Both the position numbers and the translations under genes were made by a program. From NCBI RefSeq assembly GCF_047730175.1, contig NZ_CP159833.1:1798001-1862000 (forward strand): 64,000 nucleotides of DNA, read 5' to 3'. The stretch comes from Marifrigoribacter sp047730175 (GTDB taxonomy: Bacteria > Bacteroidota > Bacteroidia > Flavobacteriales > Flavobacteriaceae). Positions 42,705 to 52,060 of this stretch are shown in pieces (positions within the stretch are counted from its first letter, which is position 1; each line of letters opens with the position of its first letter). The notes under the pieces are model-generated. The model saw only the letters and a program-made list of their open reading frames with translations. It did not search any database and was not told the origin of the DNA.

Positions 42705-45700
42705 TTAAAATGTTGCATTTATACTCATACCGTACCTTTTAGCACTTGGACCTGTTAAGTAATCAAATCCTTGACCATTCCCAGAACCTAATCCAGATAC
42801 GTTAGGGTCAAAATTAATTCCTTCAGGAGTGTTATAAGCATTATACCATAAGTTAAATCCACTAGCTTTTATTACTATTTTTCCAAAAGGAGTTTTGTCT
42901 AAAAATTTAGCAGGAACAGTATAACCTAAAGATACTTCTCTAAGTCTAACTACAGAACCATCATAAACTGATAATTCATTTGCAGAACTTGCAAAACCAT
43001 TATCGAAATAGAAGTTAGAGTTATTAATTTGAGTGTCATTTGGTAAACCAGTTGTTTGATTAATACCAGGTAAAATAAATGTTGATAATCTATCTTCAGT
43101 ATCAGTAGTTAAACCTCTACCCATTAATGATGCAACAGTTACAGAATAAATATCTCCACCAGAAGTATGTTGTAACGAAACCCCTAATGATAATCCTCTA
43201 TAAGAGAATGTATTCGAGTAGTTCATTACCCAGTCTGGATTTGGATCACCTATGAAAGGAAGAATTCCTTCTTCATCAACTTCTTCAGAAGCATAATTAC
43301 CAGTTCCTTCAACTAATAAGTTACCATCTTCATCACGAGCAATTCTTGAACCAAATATTGAACCTAAAGGATACCCTACACGAGCACCATTACCTAAGTT
43401 AGTAAAACCTGCATAGATAATTAAATCATTATCCCCTATATCAGTTACTTCACTTTCATTCTTTGTGAAGTTCCAGTTAAAGCTCCAGTTAAATCCATCA
43501 GAATTCTTTAATATATCAATTCCTAAATCTACTTCAATACCGAAAGCTTCAATCTCACCAATATTAGTATCACTAAAACTTGCACCTGAACTTACAGGAA
43601 TTGGTTGATTTTGAACAATTAAATCTTCAGTAACTCTAGTGTAGTAAGAGAAATCAAAATTAACTCTTTGGAATAATTTACCTTCAGCACCAAATTCAAT
43701 TTCAGAAACTAATTCTGGTTTAATATTTGGATTACCAATAGAAGAACTAGTCGTATTTGTAATAAGTGTCTCTCCTAAATTAATCCAACCTTGTGTATTC
43801 AAACTAGCAGTTGTTACTGTTGGGTAACCAGTTGCAAAGTTTGCAGAGGTACCATATCCAGCTCTTAATTTAAGGTAGTTAATTCCGTTATCTGATTTCA
43901 AACCAGGAAAAGCAGAAGTAGGAATAAATGAAACACTAGCAGATGGGTAAAACAAAGTATTGTTTATTGCAGCATTTGAAACCCAATCTTGTCTTCCAGA
44001 GAAGTTAAAGTAAAGCATGTTATTTACACTTAACCCTATTTGACCGTAAAGACCTAATATATTTCTTCTTTGTTGATATTCAATTCCAGCATGTTCTTCA
44101 AAACCTGAATGTATAAATGAATCAAATACAGATTGATTACTACTAAATACACCAACTCTTTTAAAAGAAGTACCCCTAGAAGTTGCTCCAACTAAGAAAT
44201 CTAAGTCTAAATTATCATTAAAGAAAGAATAGTTATTACCACTTAATACAAATTTATGATCTGTTATTGTATTTGTATTAACCCATGTAGCGTAAAACCC
44301 AGAATCTGTTACAGTATTACCAGTAACACCACCTCTGTTTTGTTTGTTGGTGTTTGCTTCTGAATAATTATCTACACTTCCTTGATAATTTAAACTTATA
44401 TTATCTGTTATGTTATAATCAATTGCTCCGAATCCATTAACACGATTTGTGTTTTGTCCGAATTTAGCATTTTGGATAGTCCAAAGAGGATGCTGTATTG
44501 CATTATCATCTCTATAGTAGATACTTGCTCCATTAGGTAATTCAAATGGTAACTCGTAAAAATCTATATTTCGTGGAGTATAAAGTAAATCTCCAAATAC
44601 AGAAGAACCAGATCCACCAACACTACTACCAAAACTTAAAGCTACAGGAGGTGTTTTTAAATTAGTTAATGAATAATTTATAGAACCTCTTACGTTTATT
44701 TTATTATTTAATTTTGCTGATCCAGCTACAGTTAAGTTATTTCTTGAAACCTCATTTCCAGGAGTAAACCCTTTATCATTAAGATGTCCAAAAGAAAGAC
44801 CATAAGTGAATTTATTATCTTCACTTCTACCCCTAACATTTATAGAAGCATTAGCCGTACCACCAGTTCTGAAAAATTGTTCAACACTATTTCTAGGCTT
44901 CCAACCATATCTAGCACCTTCATATTGTTCTTGAAATTCAGGGTTATTTGTATTTAACCACTGAGATGTAGAATATGGGTGAGCTACTGTAGCATCAGAG
45001 TTGAAAGGTTTTGTTCCGTCTTGACCTGTATCATCAACGAAAGCTCCCCATCCTCCAACACCGTCTTTATAGAAACCAGGACCCCAGTTACTATAAAACC
45101 ATCCGAAAGCTTGATCAAAACCTCCACCAAATTTATTTTGATAGTCAGGTAATGAAGCTATTTTATTAAAGAAATAAGAAGTAGAAATTTGAACTTCTTG
45201 TTTTCCAGCTAAAGATTTAGAACTTCCAGTTTTAGTAGTAATTAAAATTACACCGTTTCTACCTTCAGTACCGTACAAAGTTGTTGCGGCTAAACCTTTA
45301 AGAATATCAATGTTTTCAATGTTACTAGGATCAATATCAAAAGATCTACTAGAACCCATATTACCATCAATGAAATTTCCAGACTCATTTGTGTCATTAC
45401 TATAAGGAACACCATCAATGACATATAACGCATTGTTAGAGCCAGAGAAAGAATTCATACCTCTAATTATTACTTTGTTACTTGATCCAGACATTCCGTT
45501 TTGGGTTGTAATGTCAACACCAGCAGATTTTCCTTGTAGAATACGAGTTAAATCGGCTTCAGGATTATCTTCAATTTGTTCTGCTTTTACAGAAGAAACA
45601 GCATATCCTAATGCTTTCTTTTCTTTCTTAATACCAAAAGCTGTTACAACAACCTCTTCAAGTTGAGCAGCATCTTCTTCCATCTGAACATTCATTGTAG

Positions 45701-45968
45701 TTGAACTAACCGAAACAGCTTGCTCCGTAGATTTAAAACCTACATAACTAAAAACAACGGTTTGTCCTACACTAGCTTGTAAAGCATAGTTACCGTCAAA
45801 ATCTGACTGTGTCCCATTGCTTGTGCCTTTTACAATAATATTCACTCCAGGTAGTGGCAGACCAGTATTATCGGTCACTGCACCAGAGATTGTTTTTTCT
45901 TGTGCAAATGTAAATTGCACTACAAACGCTAATAATAGCGTTAAAATTCCACTAAACTTTGTTCTCAT
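42705..45968 (-). CDS. SusC/RagA-family TonB-linked outer membrane transporter (locus 2)
   Basis: A 1087-residue TonB-dependent barrel. Signal peptide to AFVVQFTFAQ, carboxypeptidase D regulatory-like domain (GLPLPGVNIIVKGTSNGT), plug with LQGKSAGVDI and NALYVIDGVP, then the barrel ending in SINATF. I start it at 45968 (MRTKFSG), because the frame open to 46025 would give an unlikely MYLTFYCDFCDW leader and the promoter candidate at 45997-46027 lies within it. Its N-terminal domain resembles locus 1 closely (shared GTSNGTQSDFDGNY) but the barrel differs, so the two loci import different substrates. No regulator gene adjoins it. Confidence 0.95.
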   Translation of the reverse strand: MRTKFSGILTLLLAFVVQFTFAQEKTISGAVTDNTGLPLPGVNIIVKGTSNGTQSDFDGNYALQASVGQTVVFSYVGFKSTEQAVSVSSTTMNVQMEEDAAQLEEVVVTAFGIKKEKKALGYAVSSVKAEQIEDNPEADLTRILQGKSAGVDITTQNGMSGSSNKVIIRGMNSFSGSNNALYVIDGVPYSNDTNESGNFIDGNMGSSRSFDIDPSNIENIDILKGLAATTLYGTEGRNGVILITTKTGSSKSLAGKQEVQISTSYFFNKIASLPDYQNKFGGGFDQAFGWFYSNWGPGFYKDGVGGWGAFVDDTGQDGTKPFNSDATVAHPYSTSQWLNTNNPEFQEQYEGARYGWKPRNSVEQFFRTGGTANASINVRGRSEDNKFTYGLSFGHLNDKGFTPGNEVSRNNLTVAGSAKLNNKINVRGSINYSLTNLKTPPVALSFGSSVGGSGSSVFGDLLYTPRNIDFYELPFELPNGASIYYRDDNAIQHPLWTIQNAKFGQNTNRVNGFGAIDYNITDNISLNYQGSVDNYSEANTNKQNRGGVTGNTVTDSGFYATWVNTNTITDHKFVLSGNNYSFFNDNLDLDFLVGATSRGTSFKRVGVFSSNQSVFDSFIHSGFEEHAGIEYQQRRNILGLYGQIGLSVNNMLYFNFSGRQDWVSNAAINNTLFYPSASVSFIPTSAFPGLKSDNGINYLKLRAGYGTSANFATGYPTVTTASLNTQGWINLGETLITNTTSSSIGNPNIKPELVSEIEFGAEGKLFQRVNFDFSYYTRVTEDLIVQNQPIPVSSGASFSDTNIGEIEAFGIEVDLGIDILKNSDGFNWSFNWNFTKNESEVTDIGDNDLIIYAGFTNLGNGARVGYPLGSIFGSRIARDEDGNLLVEGTGNYASEEVDEEGILPFIGDPNPDWVMNYSNTFSYRGLSLGVSLQHTSGGDIYSVTVASLMGRGLTTDTEDRLSTFILPGINQTTGLPNDTQINNSNFYFDNGFASSANELSVYDGSVVRLREVSLGYTVPAKFLDKTPFGKIVIKASGFNLWYNAYNTPEGINFDPNVSGLGSGNGQGFDYLTGPSAKRYGMSINATF

Positions 45969-45996
45969 TTTATGATTTATTTGAATTAACCAATCG

Positions 45997-46027
45997 CAAA
46001 AATCACAATAAAAAGTTAAATACACAA
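45997..46027 (-). promoter_or_regulatory. Candidate promoter of SusCD locus 2
   Basis: On the minus strand TTG (46027-46025), 20 bases, and GATTTTTG (46004-45997) fit the Bacteroidetes pattern with one change in the -7 box. The ATG at 45968 follows 28 bases later, which supports that start. Confidence 0.45.
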
Positions 46028-46088
46028 CTTTTTAATCTTAAAATTTGGTTTTTTTTAACTGTTGTTTAAAGCTATTCTTGCTTTTTAG

Positions 46089-47786
46089 TTAAAATTGCGA
46101 AGTAAGACTTAAATGAATTTTTGTGTTTGAAAAATTAAAAGTTTGATTACCAGAATTTCCATTTGCAACATTAAATTTGAAAATTCCCGCTTTTGTTTTC
46201 ATACCCATTCCAAAACCAAAACTGTAAAGTTTTTCTTTAATTGTTGTAGATTGATTTTCAAAATAGCCAATATCAACAATAGTATGTAGGTAAAAAGATT
46301 CATTTATAAGGTATCTGTATTCTGTGTTTAAAGTTGTAAAAAATGATGCGTCAATGCTATTTTCATTAAAACCACGGATGCTATTAATGCCGCCAAATCT
46401 TAACAGTTCATTTTCTAAATACCTGTCACTTTTTAAGAAACTGCTTGAATTTCTCAGGTATATTGAATTTCTTGAATTAAGGTTTAATATATGGTGTAAA
46501 TTTAATGATAACTGAAATTGTTGCTCTTTTTTAGAATTTATCTTCCTTGTTCCTATTTCGGTATCAATTACAACTAAAGACTTTATTGGAGATAAACTTC
46601 TGCTCTGTAATATTGAGTGCGAAACACCTGAAATTATATATTTAGACGTGTAATCTTCTAGATCTAATCCTGTGATTTTATCACTTAATAGATTAGTAGA
46701 CTCTTTTGATTTATATCCAAGATAACCTTTAGACTTCGTATTGATTTGATACGTTGTTTTAATTATTTGTTCTGTAGTAAGAAAAGTAGTGTCCCTTTTA
46801 AATATAGATAGTCCAAGTCCTAGTCCAATAGGAGAATTAAATAAATAAGGAATATCTACAGTTACTTTAAAATTTTGTTGTTCGTTTCCGTCTGCTTTAT
46901 AGTTAATGGTTAGCTTTTCTCCAGCGTTTAGGTTGTTGTTAAGTTCAAGATTTAAAAATCCATTAAAAATTAACTTATTACTTTCTTCATCTGTTGAAAA
47001 CCCTAAAATACCATCAAACTTATTGTTGTTTTGTTTTTTAAGATAGAAATATACAGAAGTGGAGTCTTTTTTAAATAATGCTTCAGGAGGTTTAATCGTT
47101 TCAGTAAAACCTAAGTTGTTTAAAGTTTCATTTTGTTGTGTAATTTTATTTTGAACAAAAGGGGTACCTGCTTTTATGCCAGCGTAATATTTTAAAAAAG
47201 ATTTTGGAAATTTGTCGTAGCCTTTTATGATAATTTTGTCAATCGTTCTTTTATTTCCTTTTTTGAAATTTAAATTTGCGGATAAAGTTTGATTTTCTTC
47301 TACGGAAATATCTGTAAGTTGAATTTTTAGAAATGGATTTCCTTCTTCAGTTTTAATAGATTTTAATTTTTGTAAAGATTGTTCAATTGAAGAAAAAGGA
47401 ATAATAAAATAGTCTTCTGAGATTATAGTTGAGACCTGCTGAAGATCTTCTTTTAAAAAATCACTGCTTTTGTAAAAAATCTTTACATGTCTATACTTTG
47501 TGCCGAAGTTAATTTCTGAAACAAAACTACTGTCATTTTCTTTTACAATAGTTTTTCTGTTATTCTCTATATACCCTTTAGCGTTTAATTTAGATTGTAC
47601 AGAGTCTATCTCCGAAATTAAAGTCTTTAAATTTTTAAATTCTCTTTGGTAATTTAATGAATCTAAAACTGATTCATTAATGCTTTCTTTTGCTTTAATT
47701 GTTAATATCAAATTTTGAGCTGATATATCGCTAAAAAATGCGGTATATATATTAAGGTAAATAAATATGTAGAAAATCAGCTTCAA
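46089..47786 (-). CDS. BamA/TamA-like outer membrane protein assembly factor
   Basis: Omp85-superfamily protein of 565 residues. Signal peptide to about 23 (FFSDISAQ). Residues about 30-250 hold POTRA-like repeats (for example RTIDKIIIKGYDKFPKSFLKYYAGIKAGTPF read near 180-210). Residues about 255-565 are a 16-strand barrel with the hallmark loop FGGINSIRGFNENS, where the conserved RGF of the Omp85 family is intact. It is shorter than BamA (about 850 residues) and may have a specialised role. The start codon is TTG at 47786; no in-frame ATG gives a signal peptide. It is divergent from rpsL, 173 bp away. Confidence 0.85.
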   Translation of the reverse strand: MKLIFYIFIYLNIYTAFFSDISAQNLILTIKAKESINESVLDSLNYQREFKNLKTLISEIDSVQSKLNAKGYIENNRKTIVKENDSSFVSEINFGTKYRHVKIFYKSSDFLKEDLQQVSTIISEDYFIIPFSSIEQSLQKLKSIKTEEGNPFLKIQLTDISVEENQTLSANLNFKKGNKRTIDKIIIKGYDKFPKSFLKYYAGIKAGTPFVQNKITQQNETLNNLGFTETIKPPEALFKKDSTSVYFYLKKQNNNKFDGILGFSTDEESNKLIFNGFLNLELNNNLNAGEKLTINYKADGNEQQNFKVTVDIPYLFNSPIGLGLGLSIFKRDTTFLTTEQIIKTTYQINTKSKGYLGYKSKESTNLLSDKITGLDLEDYTSKYIISGVSHSILQSRSLSPIKSLVVIDTEIGTRKINSKKEQQFQLSLNLHHILNLNSRNSIYLRNSSSFLKSDRYLENELLRFGGINSIRGFNENSIDASFFTTLNTEYRYLINESFYLHTIVDIGYFENQSTTIKEKLYSFGFGMGMKTKAGIFKFNVANGNSGNQTFNFSNTKIHLSLTSQF

Positions 47787-47886
47787 AAAATTGAAAATTT
47801 AAGTTGTAAATCTAACGCTACCGTTACTTTTTTCTTGTGTTATTCTAAAAAAAATAAAAACCTTTTGAAAAATAATAAATTATGGT

Positions 47887-47916
47887 TTGAATATATCAAA
47901 TAAATTTCTATTTTTG
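47887..47916 (+). promoter_or_regulatory. Main promoter of the str-S10-spc-alpha superoperon
   Basis: TTG at 47887-47889, a 19-base spacer and TATTTTTG at 47909-47916 match the Bacteroidetes consensus at every defined position. The rpsL start is 43 bases downstream, leaving a short 5' leader. This is the clearest promoter in the window. Confidence 0.8.
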
Positions 47917-47959
47917 CAAGCCCTTAAAAAAGGGGAATTATATAATATAATAAATTTAT

Positions 47960-48334
47960 ATGCCAACAATTTCACAATTAGTACGAAAAGGAAGAGCCAA
48001 AATAACCAAGAAGAGTAAATCGGCTGCTTTAGATTCGTGTCCTCAAAGAAGAGGGGTTTGTACTCGTGTATATACTACTACACCTAAAAAACCTAACTCA
48101 GCTATGCGTAAAGTAGCAAGAGTAAGGTTAACAAATGGTAAGGAAGTAAATGCATACATCCCTGGTGAAGGTCACAATTTACAAGAGCACTCGATAGTAT
48201 TGGTTAGAGGTGGAAGGGTAAAAGATTTACCAGGAGTTAGATATCATATCGTTCGTGGAGCTTTAGACACCGCAGGTGTTGAAGGAAGAACACAACGTAG
48301 ATCTAAGTATGGTGCAAAACGCCCTAAAAAGTAA
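47960..48334 (+). CDS. rpsL: 30S ribosomal protein S12
   Basis: Decoding-centre protein of 124 residues. Conserved KPNSAMRKVARVRLTNGKEV and the PGVRYH(I)VRG loop are intact; the streptomycin-resistance hot spots read TTPKKPNSA (Lys43 region) and GGRVKDLPGV (Lys88 region), the sensitive-type residues. First gene of the superoperon, directly behind its promoter. Confidence 0.98.
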   Translation: MPTISQLVRKGRAKITKKSKSAALDSCPQRRGVCTRVYTTTPKKPNSAMRKVARVRLTNGKEVNAYIPGEGHNLQEHSIVLVRGGRVKDLPGVRYHIVRGALDTAGVEGRTQRRSKYGAKRPKK

Positions 48335-48360
48335 TTTTTAAATTTTTTTAAAAAGAAGAC

Positions 48361-48837
48361 ATGAGAAAAAGAGCAGCAAAAAAGAGACCTCTTTTACCGG
48401 ATCCAAAATTTAACGATCAGTTAGTTACGCGTTTTGTAAATAACATGATGTGGGACGGTAAAAAATCGGTTGCCTTTAAGGTATTTTACGATGCAATTGA
48501 AATCGTAGATGAAAAAAATCAAGATGAGGAAAAAACAGCGTTAGAGCTTTGGAAAGATGCTCTTTCAAATGTAATGCCTCACGTAGAAGTGCGAAGCCGT
48601 AGAGTTGGTGGAGCTACTTTTCAAATTCCAAGACAAATACGTCCAGATAGAAAAATTTCTACTGCTATGAAATGGTTAATCCTTTTCGCTAGAAAAAGAA
48701 ATGAAAAATCTATGGCTCAAAAATTGGCTGCCGAAATACTTGCAGCTTCAAAAGAAGAAGGTGCAGCAGTTAAAAAACGTGTAGATACACACAAGATGGC
48801 TGAAGCAAATAAAGCATTCTCTCACTTTAGATTTTAA
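48361..48837 (+). CDS. rpsG: 30S ribosomal protein S7
   Basis: Binds the 3' major domain of 16S rRNA and starts assembly of the 30S head. 158 residues, with MRKRAAKKRPLLPDP at the start and the typical VRSRRVGGATFQIP and SMAQKLAAEILAA stretches. In E. coli this protein represses its own operon; whether that holds here is not known. 26 bp after rpsL. Confidence 0.98.
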   Translation: MRKRAAKKRPLLPDPKFNDQLVTRFVNNMMWDGKKSVAFKVFYDAIEIVDEKNQDEEKTALELWKDALSNVMPHVEVRSRRVGGATFQIPRQIRPDRKISTAMKWLILFARKRNEKSMAQKLAAEILAASKEEGAAVKKRVDTHKMAEANKAFSHFRF

Positions 48838-48843
48838 TAAGAA

Positions 48844-50973
48844 ATGGCAAGAGATTTAAAATACACAAGAAATATTGGAATAGCTGCTCATATTGATGCT
48901 GGTAAAACCACAACAACAGAGCGTGTTCTTTATTATACTGGTGTTTCACATAAAATTGGAGAAGTACATGATGGTGCTGCTACAATGGACTGGATGGAGC
49001 AAGAGCAAGAGAGAGGTATTACAATTACTTCTGCTGCAACAACTTGTACATGGCAATTTCCAAAGGAAAATGCTGAGATTCTTCCTGAGACTAAAGATTA
49101 CCACTTTAATATTATAGATACTCCTGGTCACGTTGATTTTACGGTTGAAGTAAATCGTTCATTACGTGTGCTTGATGGATTAGTATTTTTGTTTAGTGCG
49201 GTCGATGGAGTAGAGCCTCAATCAGAAACAAACTGGAGACTTGCTGATAATTACAAAGTGCCAAGAATTGGTTTTGTTAATAAAATGGACCGTCAAGGGT
49301 CTGATTTTATGATGGTTTGTAAGCAAGTAAAAGAAATGTTAGGTTCTAATGCAGTCCCAATTGTTTTAAATATTGGTGATGAAGAACATTTTAAAGGTAT
49401 CGTAGATCTTATTAAAAATAGAGCTATTATATGGCATGATGAAGGAATGGGAGCAACGTTTGATGTTGTTGATATTCCTGAAGAATTAAAAGAAGAGGCA
49501 AGAATTCTTCGTGGCAAACTTATTGAAGAAGTTGCTGCTTATGATGAAGATTTGCTAGAAAAATATATGGAAGATGAAGATTCTATTACAGAGGAAGAAG
49601 TGCACGCTGCACTTAGAGCTGCTGTAATGGATATGTCTATCATTCCAATGATCTGTGGTTCTGCATTTAAAAATAAAGGGGTACAATTCTTATTAGATGC
49701 TGTATGTCGTTATTTACCTGCACCAACAGATAAGGATGGTATTGTTGGAGTAAATCCTGATACTGATAAAGAAGAAATTCGTAAGCCAAGTGTGGACGAA
49801 CCGTTTGCGGCTTTAGCATTTAAAATTGCAACCGATCCTTTTGTAGGTCGTTTAGCTTTTTTTAGAGCATATTCTGGTCGTTTAGATGCTGGTTCTTATG
49901 TGTTGAATAATCGTTCTGGTAAAAAAGAACGTATTTCACGTATCTATCAAATGCATGCTAATAAGCAAAATGCAATTGATTTTATAGAAGCGGGAGATAT
50001 TGGAGCAGCAGTAGGTTTTAAAAGTATTAAAACTGGAGATACTCTGTCTGATGAAAAGCATCCTATTGTTTTAGAGTCTATGGACTTTCCTGATCCAGTA
50101 ATTGGAATTGCGATTGAACCAAAAACTAAGGCAGACGTTGATAAATTAGGTATTGGTCTAGGTAAATTAGCTGAAGAGGATCCTACTTTTACAGTAAGAA
50201 CGGATGAAGCTTCAGGACAGACTATTATTTCTGGAATGGGTGAACTTCACTTAGATGTAATTGTGGATCGTTTAAAACGTGAATTCAAAGTAGAGGTTAA
50301 TCAAGGGCAGCCACAGGTAGAGTACAAAGAAGCTATTACGCAAGCTGCTGATCATAGAGAAGTTTATAAGAAACAATCTGGTGGTCGTGGTAAATTTGCT
50401 GATATTGTATTTACTGTAGAGCCAGCTGATGAAGGTGAAACAGGACTTCAATTTAAGTCTATAATTAAAGGTGGTAATGTTCCAAAAGAATTTATCCCTT
50501 CAATTGAAAAAGGATTTAAAATGGCAATGGTCAATGGACCATTAGCTGGATATGAAATTGATTCTATGAAAGTAACATTGAAAGATGGATCTTATCACGA
50601 TGTGGATTCAGATCAATTATCTTTCGAATTAGCTGCTAAGATTGGATTTAAAAATGCGGCAAAAGCTGCGAAAGCAGTTATAATGGAACCTATTATGAAA
50701 ATTGAGGTGATTACACCTGAAGAGAATATGGGTGATATAGTAGGGGATTTAAATCGCCGTAGAGGACAAATGAGTGATATGGGAGATAGAGCTGGAGCAA
50801 AAACTGTAAAAGCTACTGTACCATTATCTGAAATGTTTGGATATGTAACTACCCTAAGAACATTATCTTCTGGTCGTGCAACATCGACTATGGAATTTTC
50901 ACATTATGCACAAACTCCTTCTAATATTTCAGAAGAAGTAATTGCAGCAACAAAAGGAACAGTTAACGCTTAA
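48844..50973 (+). CDS. fusA: Elongation factor G
   Basis: Translocase GTPase, 709 residues. GTP motifs: AHIDAGKTTTTERVLYY (G1), RGITITSAAT (G2/switch I), DTPGHVDFT (G3), NKMDRQGSDF (G4). Domain IV-V text GRGKFADIV and VMEPIMKIEV is canonical. It starts 6 bp after rpsG. The tuf gene that follows fusA in many bacteria is missing; rpsJ comes 9 bp later, a layout typical of Bacteroidetes. Confidence 0.98.
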   Translation: MARDLKYTRNIGIAAHIDAGKTTTTERVLYYTGVSHKIGEVHDGAATMDWMEQEQERGITITSAATTCTWQFPKENAEILPETKDYHFNIIDTPGHVDFTVEVNRSLRVLDGLVFLFSAVDGVEPQSETNWRLADNYKVPRIGFVNKMDRQGSDFMMVCKQVKEMLGSNAVPIVLNIGDEEHFKGIVDLIKNRAIIWHDEGMGATFDVVDIPEELKEEARILRGKLIEEVAAYDEDLLEKYMEDEDSITEEEVHAALRAAVMDMSIIPMICGSAFKNKGVQFLLDAVCRYLPAPTDKDGIVGVNPDTDKEEIRKPSVDEPFAALAFKIATDPFVGRLAFFRAYSGRLDAGSYVLNNRSGKKERISRIYQMHANKQNAIDFIEAGDIGAAVGFKSIKTGDTLSDEKHPIVLESMDFPDPVIGIAIEPKTKADVDKLGIGLGKLAEEDPTFTVRTDEASGQTIISGMGELHLDVIVDRLKREFKVEVNQGQPQVEYKEAITQAADHREVYKKQSGGRGKFADIVFTVEPADEGETGLQFKSIIKGGNVPKEFIPSIEKGFKMAMVNGPLAGYEIDSMKVTLKDGSYHDVDSDQLSFELAAKIGFKNAAKAAKAVIMEPIMKIEVITPEENMGDIVGDLNRRRGQMSDMGDRAGAKTVKATVPLSEMFGYVTTLRTLSSGRATSTMEFSHYAQTPSNISEEVIAATKGTVNA

Positions 50974-50982
50974 TATTTAGCA

Positions 50983-51288
50983 ATGAGTCAAAAAATTAGA
51001 ATAAAGCTAAAATCTTACGATCACAATTTAGTAGACAAGTCTGCCGAAAAAATCGTTAAGACTGTAAAAAGTACTGGAGCAGTTGTAACAGGGCCAATCC
51101 CTTTACCAACTCATAAAAAAATCTTTACAGTATTGCGTTCACCACACGTTAATAAGAAGAGTAGAGAGCAATTTCAATTAAGCTCTTATAAGAGATTATT
51201 GGATATCTACAGTTCTTCTTCAAAAACAATTGATGCTCTAATGAAATTAGAGTTACCAAGTGGTGTAGAGGTAGAGATTAAAGTTTAA
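50983..51288 (+). CDS. rpsJ: 30S ribosomal protein S10
   Basis: 101 residues, full length. Conserved IRIKLKSYDHNLVDKSAEKIV and GPIPLPTHKKIFTVLRSPHVNKKSREQF read in order; the NusE surface (transcription antitermination partner of NusB) lies in these segments. It is the last gene before the 160-bp structured spacer at 51289-51448, so it is transcribed with the str genes and may mark the S10 boundary. Confidence 0.98.
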   Translation: MSQKIRIKLKSYDHNLVDKSAEKIVKTVKSTGAVVTGPIPLPTHKKIFTVLRSPHVNKKSREQFQLSSYKRLLDIYSSSSKTIDALMKLELPSGVEVEIKV

Positions 51289-51321
51289 GTACTTTATAGA
51301 AGCAATAGCTTCGTTAACATG

Positions 51322-51341
51322 TCCTGAGCTTCGAGCGAAGG
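51322..51341. repeat. Dispersed repeat copy inside the ribosomal operon
   Basis: TCCTGAGCTTCGAGCGAAGG, related to the copy at 26577. The core CTTCG-AG-CGAAG can fold as a small hairpin. It lies 33 bases past the rpsJ stop. Confidence 0.6.
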
Positions 51342-51363
51342 AAAAACGGAACAAAATAACATT

Positions 51364-51411
51364 CAGGGTTGAATTTATTTTGACCCTGTTTTTATCTGAA
51401 GTAGTTTCAGA
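51364..51411 (+). terminator. Two hairpins between rpsJ and rplC, candidate attenuator
   Basis: CAGGGT (51364-51369) pairs with ACCCTG (51383-51388), followed by five T, the shape of a weak intrinsic terminator. Next, TCTGAA (51395-51400) pairs with TTCAGA (51406-51411). The downstream gene rplC must still be expressed, so if active this is partial termination or a regulated leader. Confidence 0.55.
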
Positions 51412-51448
51412 ACAATAATAGAATATTAATAATTATAAATAAATAAAT

Positions 51449-52060
51449 ATGTCTGGGTTAATTGGAAAAAAGATAGGTATGACCAGCATCTTTGACGAGA
51501 ATGGAAAAAATATTCCATGTACCGTTATAGAGCTAGGTCCCTGTGTTGTTACCCAAGTCAGAACTGAGGAAGTTGATGGGTATGTAGCCCTTCAACTTGG
51601 TTTCGATGACAAGAAGACTGCTACTAAAGCTGCTGAAGGGCATGCTAAAAAAGCAGGAACCGTTTCAAAGCGTAAAGTCGTAGAATTCCAAGGATTTGAT
51701 GAGGAGTACAAGTTAGGTGATACTATCACGGTAGATCATTTTGCAGAAGGTGAATTTGTAGATGTTTCTGGAACATCTAAAGGAAAAGGATTCCAAGGGG
51801 TTGTAAAGCGTCATGGGTTTGCTGGTGTAGGTCAAGCTACGCACGGTCAACATAATAGATTAAGAGCGCCAGGATCAATTGGTGCAGCTTCATATCCTGC
51901 TAGAGTATTCAAAGGAATGCGTATGGCTGGACAAATGGGGAATGAAAAAATAAAAGTACAAAACCTAAAAGTGTTGAAAGTAGTTTCTGAAAAGAACTTA
52001 CTTGTGGTTAAAGGATGTGTTCCTGGCCATAAAAATGCTTATGTAACTATTCAGAAATAA
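51449..52060 (+). CDS. rplC: 50S ribosomal protein L3
   Basis: 203 residues. Starts MSGLIGKKIGMTSIFDENG; the central GFQGVVKRHGFAGVGQATHGQH contains the peptidyl-transferase-near loop. No methylation-site anomaly is visible. It begins 38 bases after the hairpins described at 51364 and shares its last base with the start of rplD (TAATG). Confidence 0.97.
   Translation: MSGLIGKKIGMTSIFDENGKNIPCTVIELGPCVVTQVRTEEVDGYVALQLGFDDKKTATKAAEGHAKKAGTVSKRKVVEFQGFDEEYKLGDTITVDHFAEGEFVDVSGTSKGKGFQGVVKRHGFAGVGQATHGQHNRLRAPGSIGAASYPARVFKGMRMAGQMGNEKIKVQNLKVLKVVSEKNLLVVKGCVPGHKNAYVTIQK

Noticed and set aside
50974..51448. A missing or decayed tuf gene after fusA
   Set aside because: There is no trace of EF-Tu sequence in the spacer; absence of tuf here is normal in Bacteroidetes.
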